From Brevibacterium sp. (lineage in GTDB: Bacteria > Actinomycetota > Actinomycetes > Actinomycetales > Brevibacteriaceae), in NCBI RefSeq assembly GCF_031179145.1, contig NZ_JAPSIB010000014.1, forward strand, positions 1 to 64,000: a stretch of 64,000 nt of DNA, read 5' to 3'. The number at the start of each line of letters is the position of its first letter. Positions within the stretch are counted from its first letter, which is position 1. Made by a program: the position numbers and the translations under genes. The notes under the pieces were generated by a model. It made no database searches. It had not been told where the DNA came from and saw only the letters and a list, made by a program, of their open reading frames with translations. Positions 1 to 8,726 of the stretch are shown here, in pieces.

Positions 1-116
1 AGTGAACGATGTCGTGAGACATGTGGTGAAGGATGTCTCGACACAGGCAGTGAATGATGTCGTGACACATGAGGTGATCGATGTCGAGAGACATCAGTGA
101 ACGATGTCGTGAAACC
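1..116. repeat. Imperfect 24-bp tandem repeat array at the window edge
   Basis: About 4.8 copies of a 24-bp unit built around GTGAACGATGTCGTGAGACA run in register from base 1 (units begin near 1, 25, 49, 73 and 96). The array may continue beyond the window. There are no spacers, so it is not a CRISPR array. Similar subterminal arrays border some actinobacterial insertion sequences, so an IS end or relic is possible, but no transposase is in view. Confidence 0.6.
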
Positions 117-168
117 AGACACCACCGCCACCGCCATTGTGGGGGTACCTCCCGCTTGCGGGGGAATG

Positions 169-202
169 TGTCGCGACATCGTTCACTCGATGTCGCGGCA
201 CA
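169..202. repeat. Inverted then direct copy of the 24-bp repeat core
   Basis: Bases 169-188 read TGTCGCGACATCGTTCACTC, the reverse complement of the unit in the array at 1-116. They are followed at once by a direct copy of the core (GATGTCGCGGCACA). Between array and inverted copy is a short GC hairpin (CCCGC/GCGGG, 151-162). The inverted arrangement is what the end of a mobile element or a two-sided protein-binding site would leave. Confidence 0.5.
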
Positions 203-524
203 TTTCTCATTTCCCGCCGCCCTCATGCAGGCGCCGACGAACCGTTGGCCGCCCGCTGATCGCCACTGCGGTGCGGTTCGCCGGTCGATGCTGAGCGTCT
301 CTTCGGGCGGTGATTCAGAATGTGCGTGCAGCCCGCGTGCGCCGCATAAGCTGCCGGAAAGTAGTTGAAATCGCGCGGGGCACCGACTCCGGCTCGAAAG
401 CTCCGGCAGAATCGATCCGAAGTCTCCATCGTGCGAGATTTCAAGTAGTTCTTCACGGGCCGGAGCTTCATTCGTCCGGATTGGGAGGGGTGGGCGGTGC
501 TGCCCGTTTCACTTCACCGGCGAA
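203..524. other. Non-coding stretch without recognised content
   Basis: I found no open frame with a plausible start signal, family resemblance or normal codon pattern in this stretch, and no structured RNA that I recognise. It separates the edge repeats from the promoter region of the first permease gene. Confidence 0.5.
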
Positions 525-589
525 TCGACAACGTGACAAGTGTGTTCGACAACGCGACACCGGCATTTCGACAACCTGGCAGGTGTGAT
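525..589. repeat. Three phased TCGACAAC repeats upstream of a promoter
   Basis: TCGACAAC followed by NYGRCA occurs at 525, 546 and 568, spacings of 21 and 22 bp, so the copies lie on one face of the helix. The last ends just before the TTGACA at 592-597. The placement directly upstream of a -35 element suggests a binding array for an activator. The protein is unknown. Confidence 0.45.
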
Positions 590-591
590 CG

Positions 592-620
592 TTGACACAT
601 TCTGCGAAGCAGGCAACACT
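592..620 (+). promoter_or_regulatory. Probable promoter of the first purine permease gene
   Basis: TTGACA (592-597) is a perfect -35 hexamer. A 17-bp spacer leads to AACACT (615-620), a weak -10. The predicted transcript start falls inside the operator pair that begins at 622, which leaves a 5' leader of about 190 nt before the permease start at 817. Confidence 0.5.
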
Positions 621-621
621 G

Positions 622-659
622 TCCTGGTGAAACAGAAACATCTTTCCGTGATGTGAAAT
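622..659. promoter_or_regulatory. Paired operator (TTTCC-N7-GGAAA type) before the NCS2 permease gene
   Basis: Two 17-bp boxes, TCCTGGTGAAACAGAAA (622-638) and TTTCCGTGATGTGAAAT (643-659), have centres 21 bp apart. The first box is degenerate on its left side. The same pair geometry recurs at 10430, 10612, 20130, 20243 and 26441. Location just after the -10 suggests repression. Confidence 0.5.
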
Positions 660-816
660 TTCACTGCGCAGGTACTTCGCGCAATACTCAAAGGCGCAGG
701 TTCACCGCGCCACGTTCGAACACCATCGGGCGCCTGGTGCCGGCGCAGGCTCCAGTCCCCGAGTCTCTGTGTTCGGCGTTGAATCGATTCGCACAAGCGA
801 CAGACTGAGGTGTCCA

Positions 817-2289
817 ATGGCAAAGACAGACAGAGACCAACACCAGGCCGCGCAGGCGGCCGGAGCCAGACCGGGAGCGCTCGACAGATTCTTCGAGATC
901 ACCGCCCGGGGCTCGAACATCAAGCAGGAGATCCGCGGAGGCATCGTCGCCTTCGTCGCGATGGCCTACATCGTCGTCCTCAACCCCCTCATCCTCGGCG
1001 GGTCCGCCGACGTCACGGAGGGAACCCTCGACTTCGCCCAGCTGACCGCGGTCACGGGCCTGATCGCGGGACTCATCACCATCCTCTTCGGAGTCGTCGC
1101 GCGGCTGCCCTTCGCCCTGGCCGCCGGCCTCGGCATGAACAGCTTCCTCGCTGTCTCCGTCGTCCAGGAGGTCACCTGGGCCGAAGCCATGGGGCTGGTC
1201 ATCATCAACGGCGTCATCATCGTCGTCCTCGGAGCCACCGGCATCCGGACGGCCATCTTCAACGCGGTGCCCCATGCGCTGAAGATCGCGATCACCGTGG
1301 GCATCGGCCTGTTCATCGCGTTCATCGGCTTCGTCAATTCGGGATTCGTCACTCGCACCCCGGCCGGACCGCCCGTTCAGTTGGGGCAGAACGGATCGAT
1401 CGGGTCCCTGCCGACGCTCGTGTTCGTGCTCGCACTCATCCTCATCGGGATCCTCGTCGCCCGGAAGATCCCGGGCGGAATCCTCATCGGGATGGTCGTC
1501 GCGACCATCGCGGCGATCATCATCCAGGCCTTCGCGAAGCTGGGCACCGTGGGCGACCCCGTCAATCCGGACCCCTTGGGCTGGAACCTCAGCGCACCTG
1601 AGATCCCGTCCCAGATCGTCGCTTTGCCGGACTTCTCGCTCATCGGCGCCTTCGATCTCTTCGGGGCATTCGAACGCATCGGCGTCCTGGCGGCGACGAT
1701 GCTCGTCTTCACCCTGGTCTTCACCAACTTCTTCGACGCCATGGGCACGATGACAGGACTCGCCCGCAGTGCCGGGCTGCAGACCTCGGACGGAATGTTC
1801 CCCCGCATCCGCGGCGCGTTCATCGTCGAAGGACTCGGAGCCGTCGCCGGCGGCGGAGCCTCCGCCTCGTCGAACACGGTGTTCGTCGACGCGGCCGCAG
1901 GCATCGCGGAAGGCGCCCGGACGGGACTCGCCGCCTGCATCACCGGGGGACTGTTCCTCGTGTCCATGTTCTTCGCCCCGCTCATCGGAGTCATCCCGAT
2001 GGAGGCCGGAGCCGCAGCACTGGTCGTCGTGGGAGCGATGATGGTGACCCAGATCCGGGAGATCGACATGAGCGATTTCCGGACCTCGCTGCCGGTGTTC
2101 CTGACGATGGTGACGATGCCGCTGACCTACTCGATCGCCAACGGCATCGGCGTCGGATTCATCTCCTGGTCGCTCATCCACGCGATGAGCAAGCGCGGCC
2201 GCGACGTCCACTGGCTGCTGTGGGTCGTCTCGGCAGGATTCGTCCTCTACTTCGTTCGCGGACCGATTTCGGCTATCTTGGGAGCATGA
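817..2289 (+). CDS. NCS2 family purine permease (AzgA/PbuG-like)
   Basis: A 490-residue integral membrane protein with about 12 hydrophobic segments, predicted to import guanine, hypoxanthine or adenine by proton symport. The AzgA-type signatures are visible: the AAGLGMNSFLA segment near residues 103-113 and SASSNTVFVDAAAGIAEGARTG in the second half. These distinguish it from the NAT (xanthine/urate) branch encoded at 8727-10343. The ATG at 817 is preferred over an in-frame GTG at 769 because GAGG lies 7-8 nt upstream and the membrane domain begins soon after. It leads a same-strand run with xdhABC and guaD and has its own promoter and paired operator, so substrate uptake is likely co-controlled with the catabolic genes. 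Exact substrate is not readable from sequence. Confidence 0.9.
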   Translation: MAKTDRDQHQAAQAAGARPGALDRFFEITARGSNIKQEIRGGIVAFVAMAYIVVLNPLILGGSADVTEGTLDFAQLTAVTGLIAGLITILFGVVARLPFALAAGLGMNSFLAVSVVQEVTWAEAMGLVIINGVIIVVLGATGIRTAIFNAVPHALKIAITVGIGLFIAFIGFVNSGFVTRTPAGPPVQLGQNGSIGSLPTLVFVLALILIGILVARKIPGGILIGMVVATIAAIIIQAFAKLGTVGDPVNPDPLGWNLSAPEIPSQIVALPDFSLIGAFDLFGAFERIGVLAATMLVFTLVFTNFFDAMGTMTGLARSAGLQTSDGMFPRIRGAFIVEGLGAVAGGGASASSNTVFVDAAAGIAEGARTGLAACITGGLFLVSMFFAPLIGVIPMEAGAAALVVVGAMMVTQIREIDMSDFRTSLPVFLTMVTMPLTYSIANGIGVGFISWSLIHAMSKRGRDVHWLLWVVSAGFVLYFVRGPISAILGA

Positions 2290-2503
2290 TCGCAATGACG
2301 GGAACATTTGCCTGGCCGAAGGGCCAGATCGCTCACGGCAGCTGACAACGTGAGAGCTCGGCTTGTCGGCAGGTGCCGAGAAGCCTTCGATCTTCAGTGC
2401 TTCCCTTCTGTTCGCATGGATAACCAGAAGACCGCGAAGTACGATGCAATTGTTCCAACCATGCACTGTGCGTCTCAGTGACGAGACGCAGGAGGTTGAT
2501 GGA

Positions 2504-4075
2504 ATGTCAGCGGCAACGACGCAACAGACCGGCTGTCGGATCTCGGTGAATGGCACCGAGCACGACTTCGTCGGTCCACCACACACCAACGCCCTGGATT
2601 TCCTTCGCGGAGAAGGGCTCATCGCGGCGAAGGAAGGCTGCGCCGAAGGCGAATGCGGGGCCTGCGCGATCCTCGTCGCCCGGCCCGACGGCGATGACGG
2701 CACCAGATGGACCTCGATCAACTCGTGCCTGCTGCCGGCCGCCGCCCTCGACGGTCAAGAGGTCGTCACCGCAGAGGGCCTCGCCGACGGCGGCGAACTC
2801 CACCCGGTCCAGGAGGAGATGGCCGTGCGCGGGGGATCCCAATGCGGGTTCTGCACCCCCGGCTTCATCTGCTCGATGGCCGCCGAGTACTACCGACCCG
2901 AACGCGTGGCCGACGCCGCAGCCGCCTCGGAAGCCGCAACCGCCGCGGAAGTCGCAGCCGCCGCGGAAGCCGCAGCCACCGCCTCGGCGAGCGAGGACGG
3001 CCATCACTGCGGTCCCAACGGATTCGACATCCATTCCCTCTCGGGCAACCTGTGTCGCTGCACCGGGTACCGCCCCATCCGCGATGCCGCCTACGCGCTC
3101 CCTGCGCCCGACGCCAATGACGCTCTCGCCGCTCGCCGCGAACGGCCGGCCCCGGTTCCGCCTGCCACCGACCTGACCACGGTCGACACCCCCACGGGTG
3201 AGGTCGGACGGTACCGCAGGCCCGCCACCCTCGCCGAAGCGCTGGCGATCCTGCACGACGAACCCGACTCGCTCGTCGTCGCCGGAGCCACCGACTGGGG
3301 TGTGGAGGTCAACATCAAGGGCGCCCGCGCGAAGTCGATCGTCGCCATCGACCGTCTGCACGAGCTGCGCGGCATCCGCTGGGCCGACGACCACGTCGAA
3401 CTCGGCGCCGCCCACACCCTGAGTGAACTCGACCGTGAGCTCGCGGGCCGGATCCCGCTGCTGGGCAAGCTGTTCCCGCAGTTCGCCTCCCGCCTGATCC
3501 GCAACGGCGCCACGATCGGCGGCAACCTGGGCACCGGTTCACCCATCGGCGACACCCCGCCGGCGCTCCTGGCGCTCGAGGCCGAGCTCGTGCTCACCTC
3601 GGTCGACGGTTCCCGCGTCGTGCCGCTGGCCGACTACTTCACCGGCTACCGGCAGACCGTGCGAAGCGCCGGCGAACTCATCACCGCCATCCGCATCCCG
3701 CTGCCGCTGGCACCCCTGACCTCGTTCCAGAAGATCGCGAAGCGCCGCTTCGACGACATCTCCTCGGTCGCGATCGGCTACGCGGTGACCGTCGAGGACG
3801 GGATCATCGCGAAGGCACGGCTGGGGCTTGGCGGCGTCGCCGCCACTCCGCTGCGAGCAGAGGCCACCGAAGCCGAACTCGAAGGCAAGCCGTGGTCGGT
3901 GGAGACCATGCACGCCGCCGCCGAGACGCTGGCGAACGAAGGCACCCCGATGGACGACCACCGGGCGAGTGCGAAATACCGGACCGCGATGCTGCGGTCA
4001 TCCCTGGAGCGCTTCTACGCCGAGCAGGTGGGCGCCCTCGGAGGACAGAACCACAACGAGGAGGTGGCCCGATGA
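2504..4075 (+). CDS. xdhA: Xanthine dehydrogenase small subunit (2Fe-2S and FAD domains)
   Basis: 523 residues. The N-terminal ferredoxin-like domain carries the first [2Fe-2S] ligands (Cys in AEGECGACAI and the following SCLLPA) and the second cluster (CGFC then CRCTGY). The C-terminal half is the FAD domain of the molybdenum hydroxylases (IGGNLGTGSPIGDTPPALLA). It passes electrons from the molybdenum subunit XdhB to NAD or another acceptor during hypoxanthine and xanthine oxidation to urate. An unusual Ala/Glu-rich insertion of about 30 residues (near residues 136-166) sits between the CGFC and CRC ligand pairs and is encoded by short DNA repeats. The ATG at 2504 follows AGGAGG and excludes an unconvincing upstream extension. 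The stop overlaps the xdhB start by 4 nt. A TACGAT -10-like element lies at 2441-2446, but no convincing paired operator was found here. Confidence 0.93.
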   Translation: MSAATTQQTGCRISVNGTEHDFVGPPHTNALDFLRGEGLIAAKEGCAEGECGACAILVARPDGDDGTRWTSINSCLLPAAALDGQEVVTAEGLADGGELHPVQEEMAVRGGSQCGFCTPGFICSMAAEYYRPERVADAAAASEAATAAEVAAAAEAAATASASEDGHHCGPNGFDIHSLSGNLCRCTGYRPIRDAAYALPAPDANDALAARRERPAPVPPATDLTTVDTPTGEVGRYRRPATLAEALAILHDEPDSLVVAGATDWGVEVNIKGARAKSIVAIDRLHELRGIRWADDHVELGAAHTLSELDRELAGRIPLLGKLFPQFASRLIRNGATIGGNLGTGSPIGDTPPALLALEAELVLTSVDGSRVVPLADYFTGYRQTVRSAGELITAIRIPLPLAPLTSFQKIAKRRFDDISSVAIGYAVTVEDGIIAKARLGLGGVAATPLRAEATEAELEGKPWSVETMHAAAETLANEGTPMDDHRASAKYRTAMLRSSLERFYAEQVGALGGQNHNEEVAR

Positions 4076-6516
4076 GCCACTTGTCCCAGCGCCCGGCCGA
4101 CGCGGTCGTCGGCGAGACCCACCACCATGAAAGCGCCTTCGGCCACGTCACTGGCACAGCTCTGTACACCGATGACCTGGTCGGCAGGCTGACCGGGGTG
4201 CTCCACGCCTACCCGGTCCAGTCCACCCAGGCCCACGCGAGAATCAACTCCGTCGACACCGCACCGGCCGACGAGGTGCCCGGGGTAGTCCGCGTCATCA
4301 CCGCCGCCGACATCCCCGGCGTCAACGATCAGGGCGCCAAGCACGACGAGCCGATGCTGCCCACGGGCGAGATCATGTTCTACGGCCAGCCCGTGGCCTG
4401 GGTGCTCGGCGAGAACCTCGAAGCCGCGAAGGCGGGAGCCGCAGCCGTCGTCGTCGATGCCGACCCCCTGCCCTCGCTCGTCACGATCGGCGATGCAATC
4501 GAGGCGCAGAGCTTCCACGGCATCCAACCCGTCATCGACAAGGGTGACGTCGACGGCGCCTTCGCCGACGCCGCACACGTGTTCGAGGGCGAGTTCGAGT
4601 TCTCCGGGCAGGAGCACTTCTACCTCGAGACCCAGGCGTCTCTGGCCCACATCGACGAGAACGGGCAGATCTTCATCCAGTGCTCGACCCAGCACCCCAC
4701 CGAGACCCAGGACATCGTGTCCCACGTCCTCGGAGTGCCCGCCCACGAGGTGACCGTCCAGTGCCTGCGCATGGGCGGCGGATTCGGCGGCAAGGAGATG
4801 CAGCCCCACGGCTATGCCGCGCTCGCCGCTCTCGGCGCCAAACTGACGAACCGGCCCGTGCGGGTGCGCCTCGATCGCACGTGTGACATCACGATGACCG
4901 GCAAGCGTCACGGCTTCCATTCGTCCTGGCGGATCGGGTTCACGGAGGATGGGTCGATCCTCGCTCTCGACGCGACCCTGACCGCGGACGGCGGCTGGAG
5001 CCTCGACCTGTCCGAACCGGTCCTCACTCGCGCGATGTGCCACATCGACAATGCGTACTGGGTGCCCAACATCCGCGTGCACGGTCGCATCGCCAAGTGC
5101 CACAAGACCTCCCAGACGGCCTTCCGCGGCTTCGGCGGTCCACAGGGGATGCTCGTGATGGAGGACATCCTCGGTCGCGTCGCCCCGCAGCTCGGACTCA
5201 GCGCGCGCGAGCTGCGCCGCCGCAACTTCTACCCGGCCGGCCAGGACACGCCCTACTATCAGCCGGTCCGGCATCCCGAGCGGATGGAAGCGAGCTGGGA
5301 TCAGCTCCTCAGTTCCGCCGAGGTGGAGCGCCGAGAGGCCGAGATCGCGGAGTTCAACGCCCGCCACGATCACATCAAGCGCGGGATTGCGATCACTCCC
5401 GTGAAGTTCGGGATCTCCTTCAACCTCACCGCGTTCAATCAGGGCGGCGCACTCGTGCTCGTCTACAAGGACGGCTCCGTCCTCATCACCCATGGCGGCA
5501 CGGAGATGGGCCAGGGCCTGCACATGAAGATGATGCAGGTCGCGGCGACGACGCTCGGGGTGCCGCTGTCGACCGTGCGCCTGGCGCCCACGCGCACGGA
5601 CAAAGTGCCCAACACCTCGGCGACGGCGGCGAGCTCCGGGTCCGACCTCAACGGCGGCGCCGTCAAGGACGCCTGCGAGCAGATCATCGACCGGCTGGTC
5701 CACGTGGCCGCGAGCCTCCTCGGAGCACCTGCTCACGAAGTGCGGATCAAGCGGGGAGTGGTCAGCGCGCTGAGCTCGACGAAGACCGTGACCTGGGAGG
5801 AGCTGGTCAACGCGGCCTACTTCCAGCGGATCCAGCTCTCCGCCTCCGGGTTCTACCGAACCGAGGGCCTGCACTGGAACCTGTCGGCGATGCGGGGCGA
5901 GCCCTTCAAGTACTTCGCCTACGGAGCCGCCGTGAGCGAGGTCGAAGTCAACCGCTTCGACGGCTCCTACCGGCTGCGGAGGGTCGACATCGTCCATGAC
6001 GTCGGCGACTCGCTGTCCCCGCTCATCGACCTCGGCCAGATCGAAGGCGGATTCGTCCAGGGTGCCGGCTGGATGACGCTCGAGGACCTGCGCTGGGACG
6101 ACAGCGACCGGCCCAGCCGTGGACGTCTGGCGACCCAGGCGGCGAGCACCTACAAGATCCCGAGCTTCTCCGAGGTCCCCGACGTCTTCAACGTCTCCCT
6201 GCTCGACAAAGCGCACGAGGAAGGCGCGATCTACGGGTCGAAGGCGGTGGGCGAGCCACCGCTGATGCTCGCGTTCTCCGTCCGGGAGGCGCTGCGAGAG
6301 GCCGTGGCCGCCTTCGGTGCGCCGGGAACGTCAGTCGAGCTGGCCTCCCCGGCGACGCCGGAGGCCGTGTTCTGGGCGGTGGAATCGGTCCGAGACACCC
6401 CGGGGCAGCCCGACGCCGATCCGCTGACCGCGGCCGCCGATGCCGAGGAGGAAGGCGCGCGGGCCGAGACTCCCGGTACCGCCGACTCCGAGGAAGGCGT
6501 CACCGTACCGTCATGA
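4072..6516 (+). CDS. xdhB: Xanthine dehydrogenase molybdenum-binding subunit
   Basis: 814 residues, the usual size for XdhB. It binds molybdopterin and carries out hydroxylation of hypoxanthine and xanthine. Visible cofactor and substrate motifs are GGGFGGKEM (near 240), AFRGFGGPQGML (near 350), GGTEMGQGLHMK (near 475) and the active-site glutamate in KAVGEPPLML (near 725). The last 40 residues are an acidic, low-complexity tail rich in Ala, Glu and Asp that is not part of the enzyme fold. The start ATG overlaps the xdhA stop (ATGA) and the stop overlaps the xdhC start in the same way, so the three are translationally coupled. Confidence 0.94.
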   Translation: MSHLSQRPADAVVGETHHHESAFGHVTGTALYTDDLVGRLTGVLHAYPVQSTQAHARINSVDTAPADEVPGVVRVITAADIPGVNDQGAKHDEPMLPTGEIMFYGQPVAWVLGENLEAAKAGAAAVVVDADPLPSLVTIGDAIEAQSFHGIQPVIDKGDVDGAFADAAHVFEGEFEFSGQEHFYLETQASLAHIDENGQIFIQCSTQHPTETQDIVSHVLGVPAHEVTVQCLRMGGGFGGKEMQPHGYAALAALGAKLTNRPVRVRLDRTCDITMTGKRHGFHSSWRIGFTEDGSILALDATLTADGGWSLDLSEPVLTRAMCHIDNAYWVPNIRVHGRIAKCHKTSQTAFRGFGGPQGMLVMEDILGRVAPQLGLSARELRRRNFYPAGQDTPYYQPVRHPERMEASWDQLLSSAEVERREAEIAEFNARHDHIKRGIAITPVKFGISFNLTAFNQGGALVLVYKDGSVLITHGGTEMGQGLHMKMMQVAATTLGVPLSTVRLAPTRTDKVPNTSATAASSGSDLNGGAVKDACEQIIDRLVHVAASLLGAPAHEVRIKRGVVSALSSTKTVTWEELVNAAYFQRIQLSASGFYRTEGLHWNLSAMRGEPFKYFAYGAAVSEVEVNRFDGSYRLRRVDIVHDVGDSLSPLIDLGQIEGGFVQGAGWMTLEDLRWDDSDRPSRGRLATQAASTYKIPSFSEVPDVFNVSLLDKAHEEGAIYGSKAVGEPPLMLAFSVREALREAVAAFGAPGTSVELASPATPEAVFWAVESVRDTPGQPDADPLTAAADAEEEGARAETPGTADSEEGVTVPS

Positions 6517-7319
6517 TCTGGATGGACACAGCAGTCGAGCTCCGAGCAGCTCGGGTGCCGGCCGTCCTCATCACTCTGGCCGCCGTCCGCGGGCACGCCC
6601 CGCGCGAGGCCGGAGCGAAGATGATCGTCTCCGCCGATGAGCTCTATGGGACCATCGGCGGAGGCAATCTCGAGATGACCGTCGTCACCCGTGCCCGCGA
6701 GATCCTCGCCGAGATCGCCGCCCCGGCGACCGCCTCGGCGCCCGGGCCCGAGATGCTCACGCTGCGACTCAACGACAGGGCACCGGCCAAGTACGGCCGC
6801 CAATGCTGCGGAGGGGAAGTGACCGTCCTGCTCGAACCACTCACCGTGCCACCGACGATCGCCGTGTTCGGAATCGGGAACATCGGGTTCGAGCTGGCCC
6901 GGATCCTGTCCCGCCATGACATCGACCTCCACCTCAGCGATTCCCGCCCGGAGCAGCTTGCCGCACTCGACCGACTCGACGAGCCGGTCGCGGCGATCCA
7001 CCGGGAGTTCGCCGTCGTGGGCGAGGAGGTCCTGTCCACGCTGCCCGCGGGCACCCACGTGCTCATCGTGACCCACGACCATGCCGAGGACCTCCACCTC
7101 TGCGACGCGGCGCTGCGCCACGGGAGCCTCGGATCCATCGGACTGATCGGATCGAGCGCCAAGTGGCAGCGTTTCCGCAAGAAGCTCATCGCCGACGGTC
7201 ACACCCCCGAGGCCGTCGACACCATCCAGTGTCCGATCGGCCTGCCCGACCTTCCGGGGAAGCAGCCCGCGACGATCGCCCTGAGCGTCGCGGCCGACCT
7301 TCTGTCCCGGATGAGCTGA
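6513..7319 (+). CDS. xdhC: Xanthine dehydrogenase accessory protein XdhC
   Basis: 268 residues. XdhC proteins bind the molybdenum cofactor, promote its sulfuration and insert it into XdhB. The N-terminal XdhC/CoxI domain includes GTIGGGNLE, the centre holds RQCCGGEV, and the C-terminal half is a Rossmann fold starting at IAVFGIGNIGFELARIL (near 114). The ATG at 6513 overlaps the xdhB stop by 4 nt and no independent ribosome site is obvious, consistent with translational coupling. Ends 96 nt before guanine deaminase on the same strand. Confidence 0.92.
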   Translation: MIWMDTAVELRAARVPAVLITLAAVRGHAPREAGAKMIVSADELYGTIGGGNLEMTVVTRAREILAEIAAPATASAPGPEMLTLRLNDRAPAKYGRQCCGGEVTVLLEPLTVPPTIAVFGIGNIGFELARILSRHDIDLHLSDSRPEQLAALDRLDEPVAAIHREFAVVGEEVLSTLPAGTHVLIVTHDHAEDLHLCDAALRHGSLGSIGLIGSSAKWQRFRKKLIADGHTPEAVDTIQCPIGLPDLPGKQPATIALSVAADLLSRMS

Positions 7320-7415
7320 GCCCCGGCCGACCGTCCGACCCCGGACCACATCGCCCCGGCCACCGACTGCCCGCTGACGCTCGCGCGTCAGACCACGACC
7401 GTGAGGAACCCACCC

Positions 7416-8702
7416 ATGATCATCTACCGCGCCCGGATCTTCGACACCCCGACCAACCCCTTCACCGGAGGAGAGCTGCGCGCCGACGCGGACGTCGCGC
7501 TCGTCGTCGACGACGGTCTCATCGCCGACCGCACCGACTTCGCCACCGCCAGGTCAGCCCATCCCGACGCCGAGGTGGTCGACCTGCGCGAGGGTGTGCT
7601 CATCCCGGGTCTCGTCGACACCCACGTCCATTACCCGCAGGTGCGGGCGATCGGCTACCTCGGCAAGCCGCTCCTCGAATGGCTGGACCGCTGTGCCCTG
7701 CCCGAGGAGTCCAAACTCGGCGACGAGGCCTATGCGCGGGCCCTGGCCACCGAGTTCCTGCGCGGACTGACCGCGGCGGGGACCACCTCGGCGATGGTGT
7801 TCGGTTCGCACTTCGCCACCGCGATGGACGCCCTGTTCACCGAGGCCGCCGAGGTGGGGCTGCGGATCACCTCCGGACTGGTCACGAGCGACCGGAACCT
7901 GCCGGAGGCGCTGCTGACCACGGTGGAGCGATCGGTCGCGGAGAGTCAGGACCTCATCGACCGGTGGCACGGGTTGGGGCGGCTGCGGTTCGCCGTGACC
8001 CCGCGCTTCTCCTACTCCGCGAGTCAGGAGCTCCTGGCGGCGGGCGGTCAGCTGGTCGTCGACAATCCCGGGATCTGGGTGACCTCCCACCTCAACGAGA
8101 ACCGCGACGAGATCGCCGGTGTGGCCGCGCTGTTCCCCGAAGCCCTCGACTATCTCGACACCTATGATCGGGCGGGTCTGCTGGGGCGGCGGACGATCCT
8201 CGCCCACAACGTCCACCCCAGCGACCGGGAGCTGACCCGGATGGCGGAGACGGGGGCGGCCGCGGCGCACTGCCCGACCTCGAACTCGACCCTGGCGAGC
8301 GGCTTCTTCCCCCTGCGCCGGCACATCGAGCACGGAGTGCGTGTGGCTCTCGGCTCCGACGTCGGCGCGGGCACCGGATTCTGTCTCCTCAAGGAGGGAG
8401 TGCAGTCGTACTTCATGCAGCAGCTCGACCCGTCCGGGGGAGTGGCGCTGACGTCGGCGCACCTGCTCCACCTGGCGACCGCCGCCGGCGCCGCAGCGCT
8501 CGGGCTCGACGCCGAGGTGGGGGACCTGTCCGTGGGCAAGCGATTCGACGCCGTCCACATCCGGCCCACTGCCGGCGAGCCGTTGGAGGTGGGGAACCGG
8601 CACGCCACCAGCGACGAGGATGCCCTGGCGAAGATCTTCGCCATGGGCACCCCCGGCGACATCGCCCGGGTGTGGGTCGACGGCGAACCCATCAAGGGCT
8701 GA
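7416..8702 (+). CDS. guaD: Guanine deaminase
   Basis: 428 residues of the amidohydrolase superfamily. It converts guanine to xanthine and ammonia and so feeds XdhAB. Metal-binding and catalytic motifs are in order: DTHVHYPQ (near 69-76), HLNENRDEI (near 227), AHNVHPSD (near 264) and GSDVGAGT (near 314). The ATG at 7416 is chosen because GAGGA lies 9-13 nt upstream; an in-frame GTG at 7401 is less likely. It is the last gene of the xdhABC-guaD run and converges on the permease gene at 8727 with only 24 nt between the stops and no clear terminator hairpin. Confidence 0.93.
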   Translation: MIIYRARIFDTPTNPFTGGELRADADVALVVDDGLIADRTDFATARSAHPDAEVVDLREGVLIPGLVDTHVHYPQVRAIGYLGKPLLEWLDRCALPEESKLGDEAYARALATEFLRGLTAAGTTSAMVFGSHFATAMDALFTEAAEVGLRITSGLVTSDRNLPEALLTTVERSVAESQDLIDRWHGLGRLRFAVTPRFSYSASQELLAAGGQLVVDNPGIWVTSHLNENRDEIAGVAALFPEALDYLDTYDRAGLLGRRTILAHNVHPSDRELTRMAETGAAAAHCPTSNSTLASGFFPLRRHIEHGVRVALGSDVGAGTGFCLLKEGVQSYFMQQLDPSGGVALTSAHLLHLATAAGAAALGLDAEVGDLSVGKRFDAVHIRPTAGEPLEVGNRHATSDEDALAKIFAMGTPGDIARVWVDGEPIKG

Positions 8703-8726
8703 TCCGCCGCCGACCACCTGGAGCCG

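Noticed and set aside
1-116. CRISPR array
   Set aside because: Units are adjacent with no unique spacers, and no cas gene is near.
203-588. Short frames of 60-95 codons in the left intergenic DNA
   Set aside because: No ribosome sites, no family resemblance, Arg/Ser/His-rich composition typical of random high-GC frames.
2407-2469. A paired operator before xdhA
   Set aside because: Only degenerate half-boxes (TTCTG...GGATA; GTTCC...ACTGT) occur and none has a partner 21 bp away.
688-2721. A 677-codon open frame on the minus strand across the permease gene
   Set aside because: It is the antisense shadow of the permease gene in high-GC DNA; the product is an Asp/Glu/Arg/His-rich low-complexity string with no family likeness.
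4015-6216. A 733-codon minus-strand frame opposite xdhB
   Set aside because: Antisense shadow of a well-supported enzyme gene, with biased composition and no start signal.
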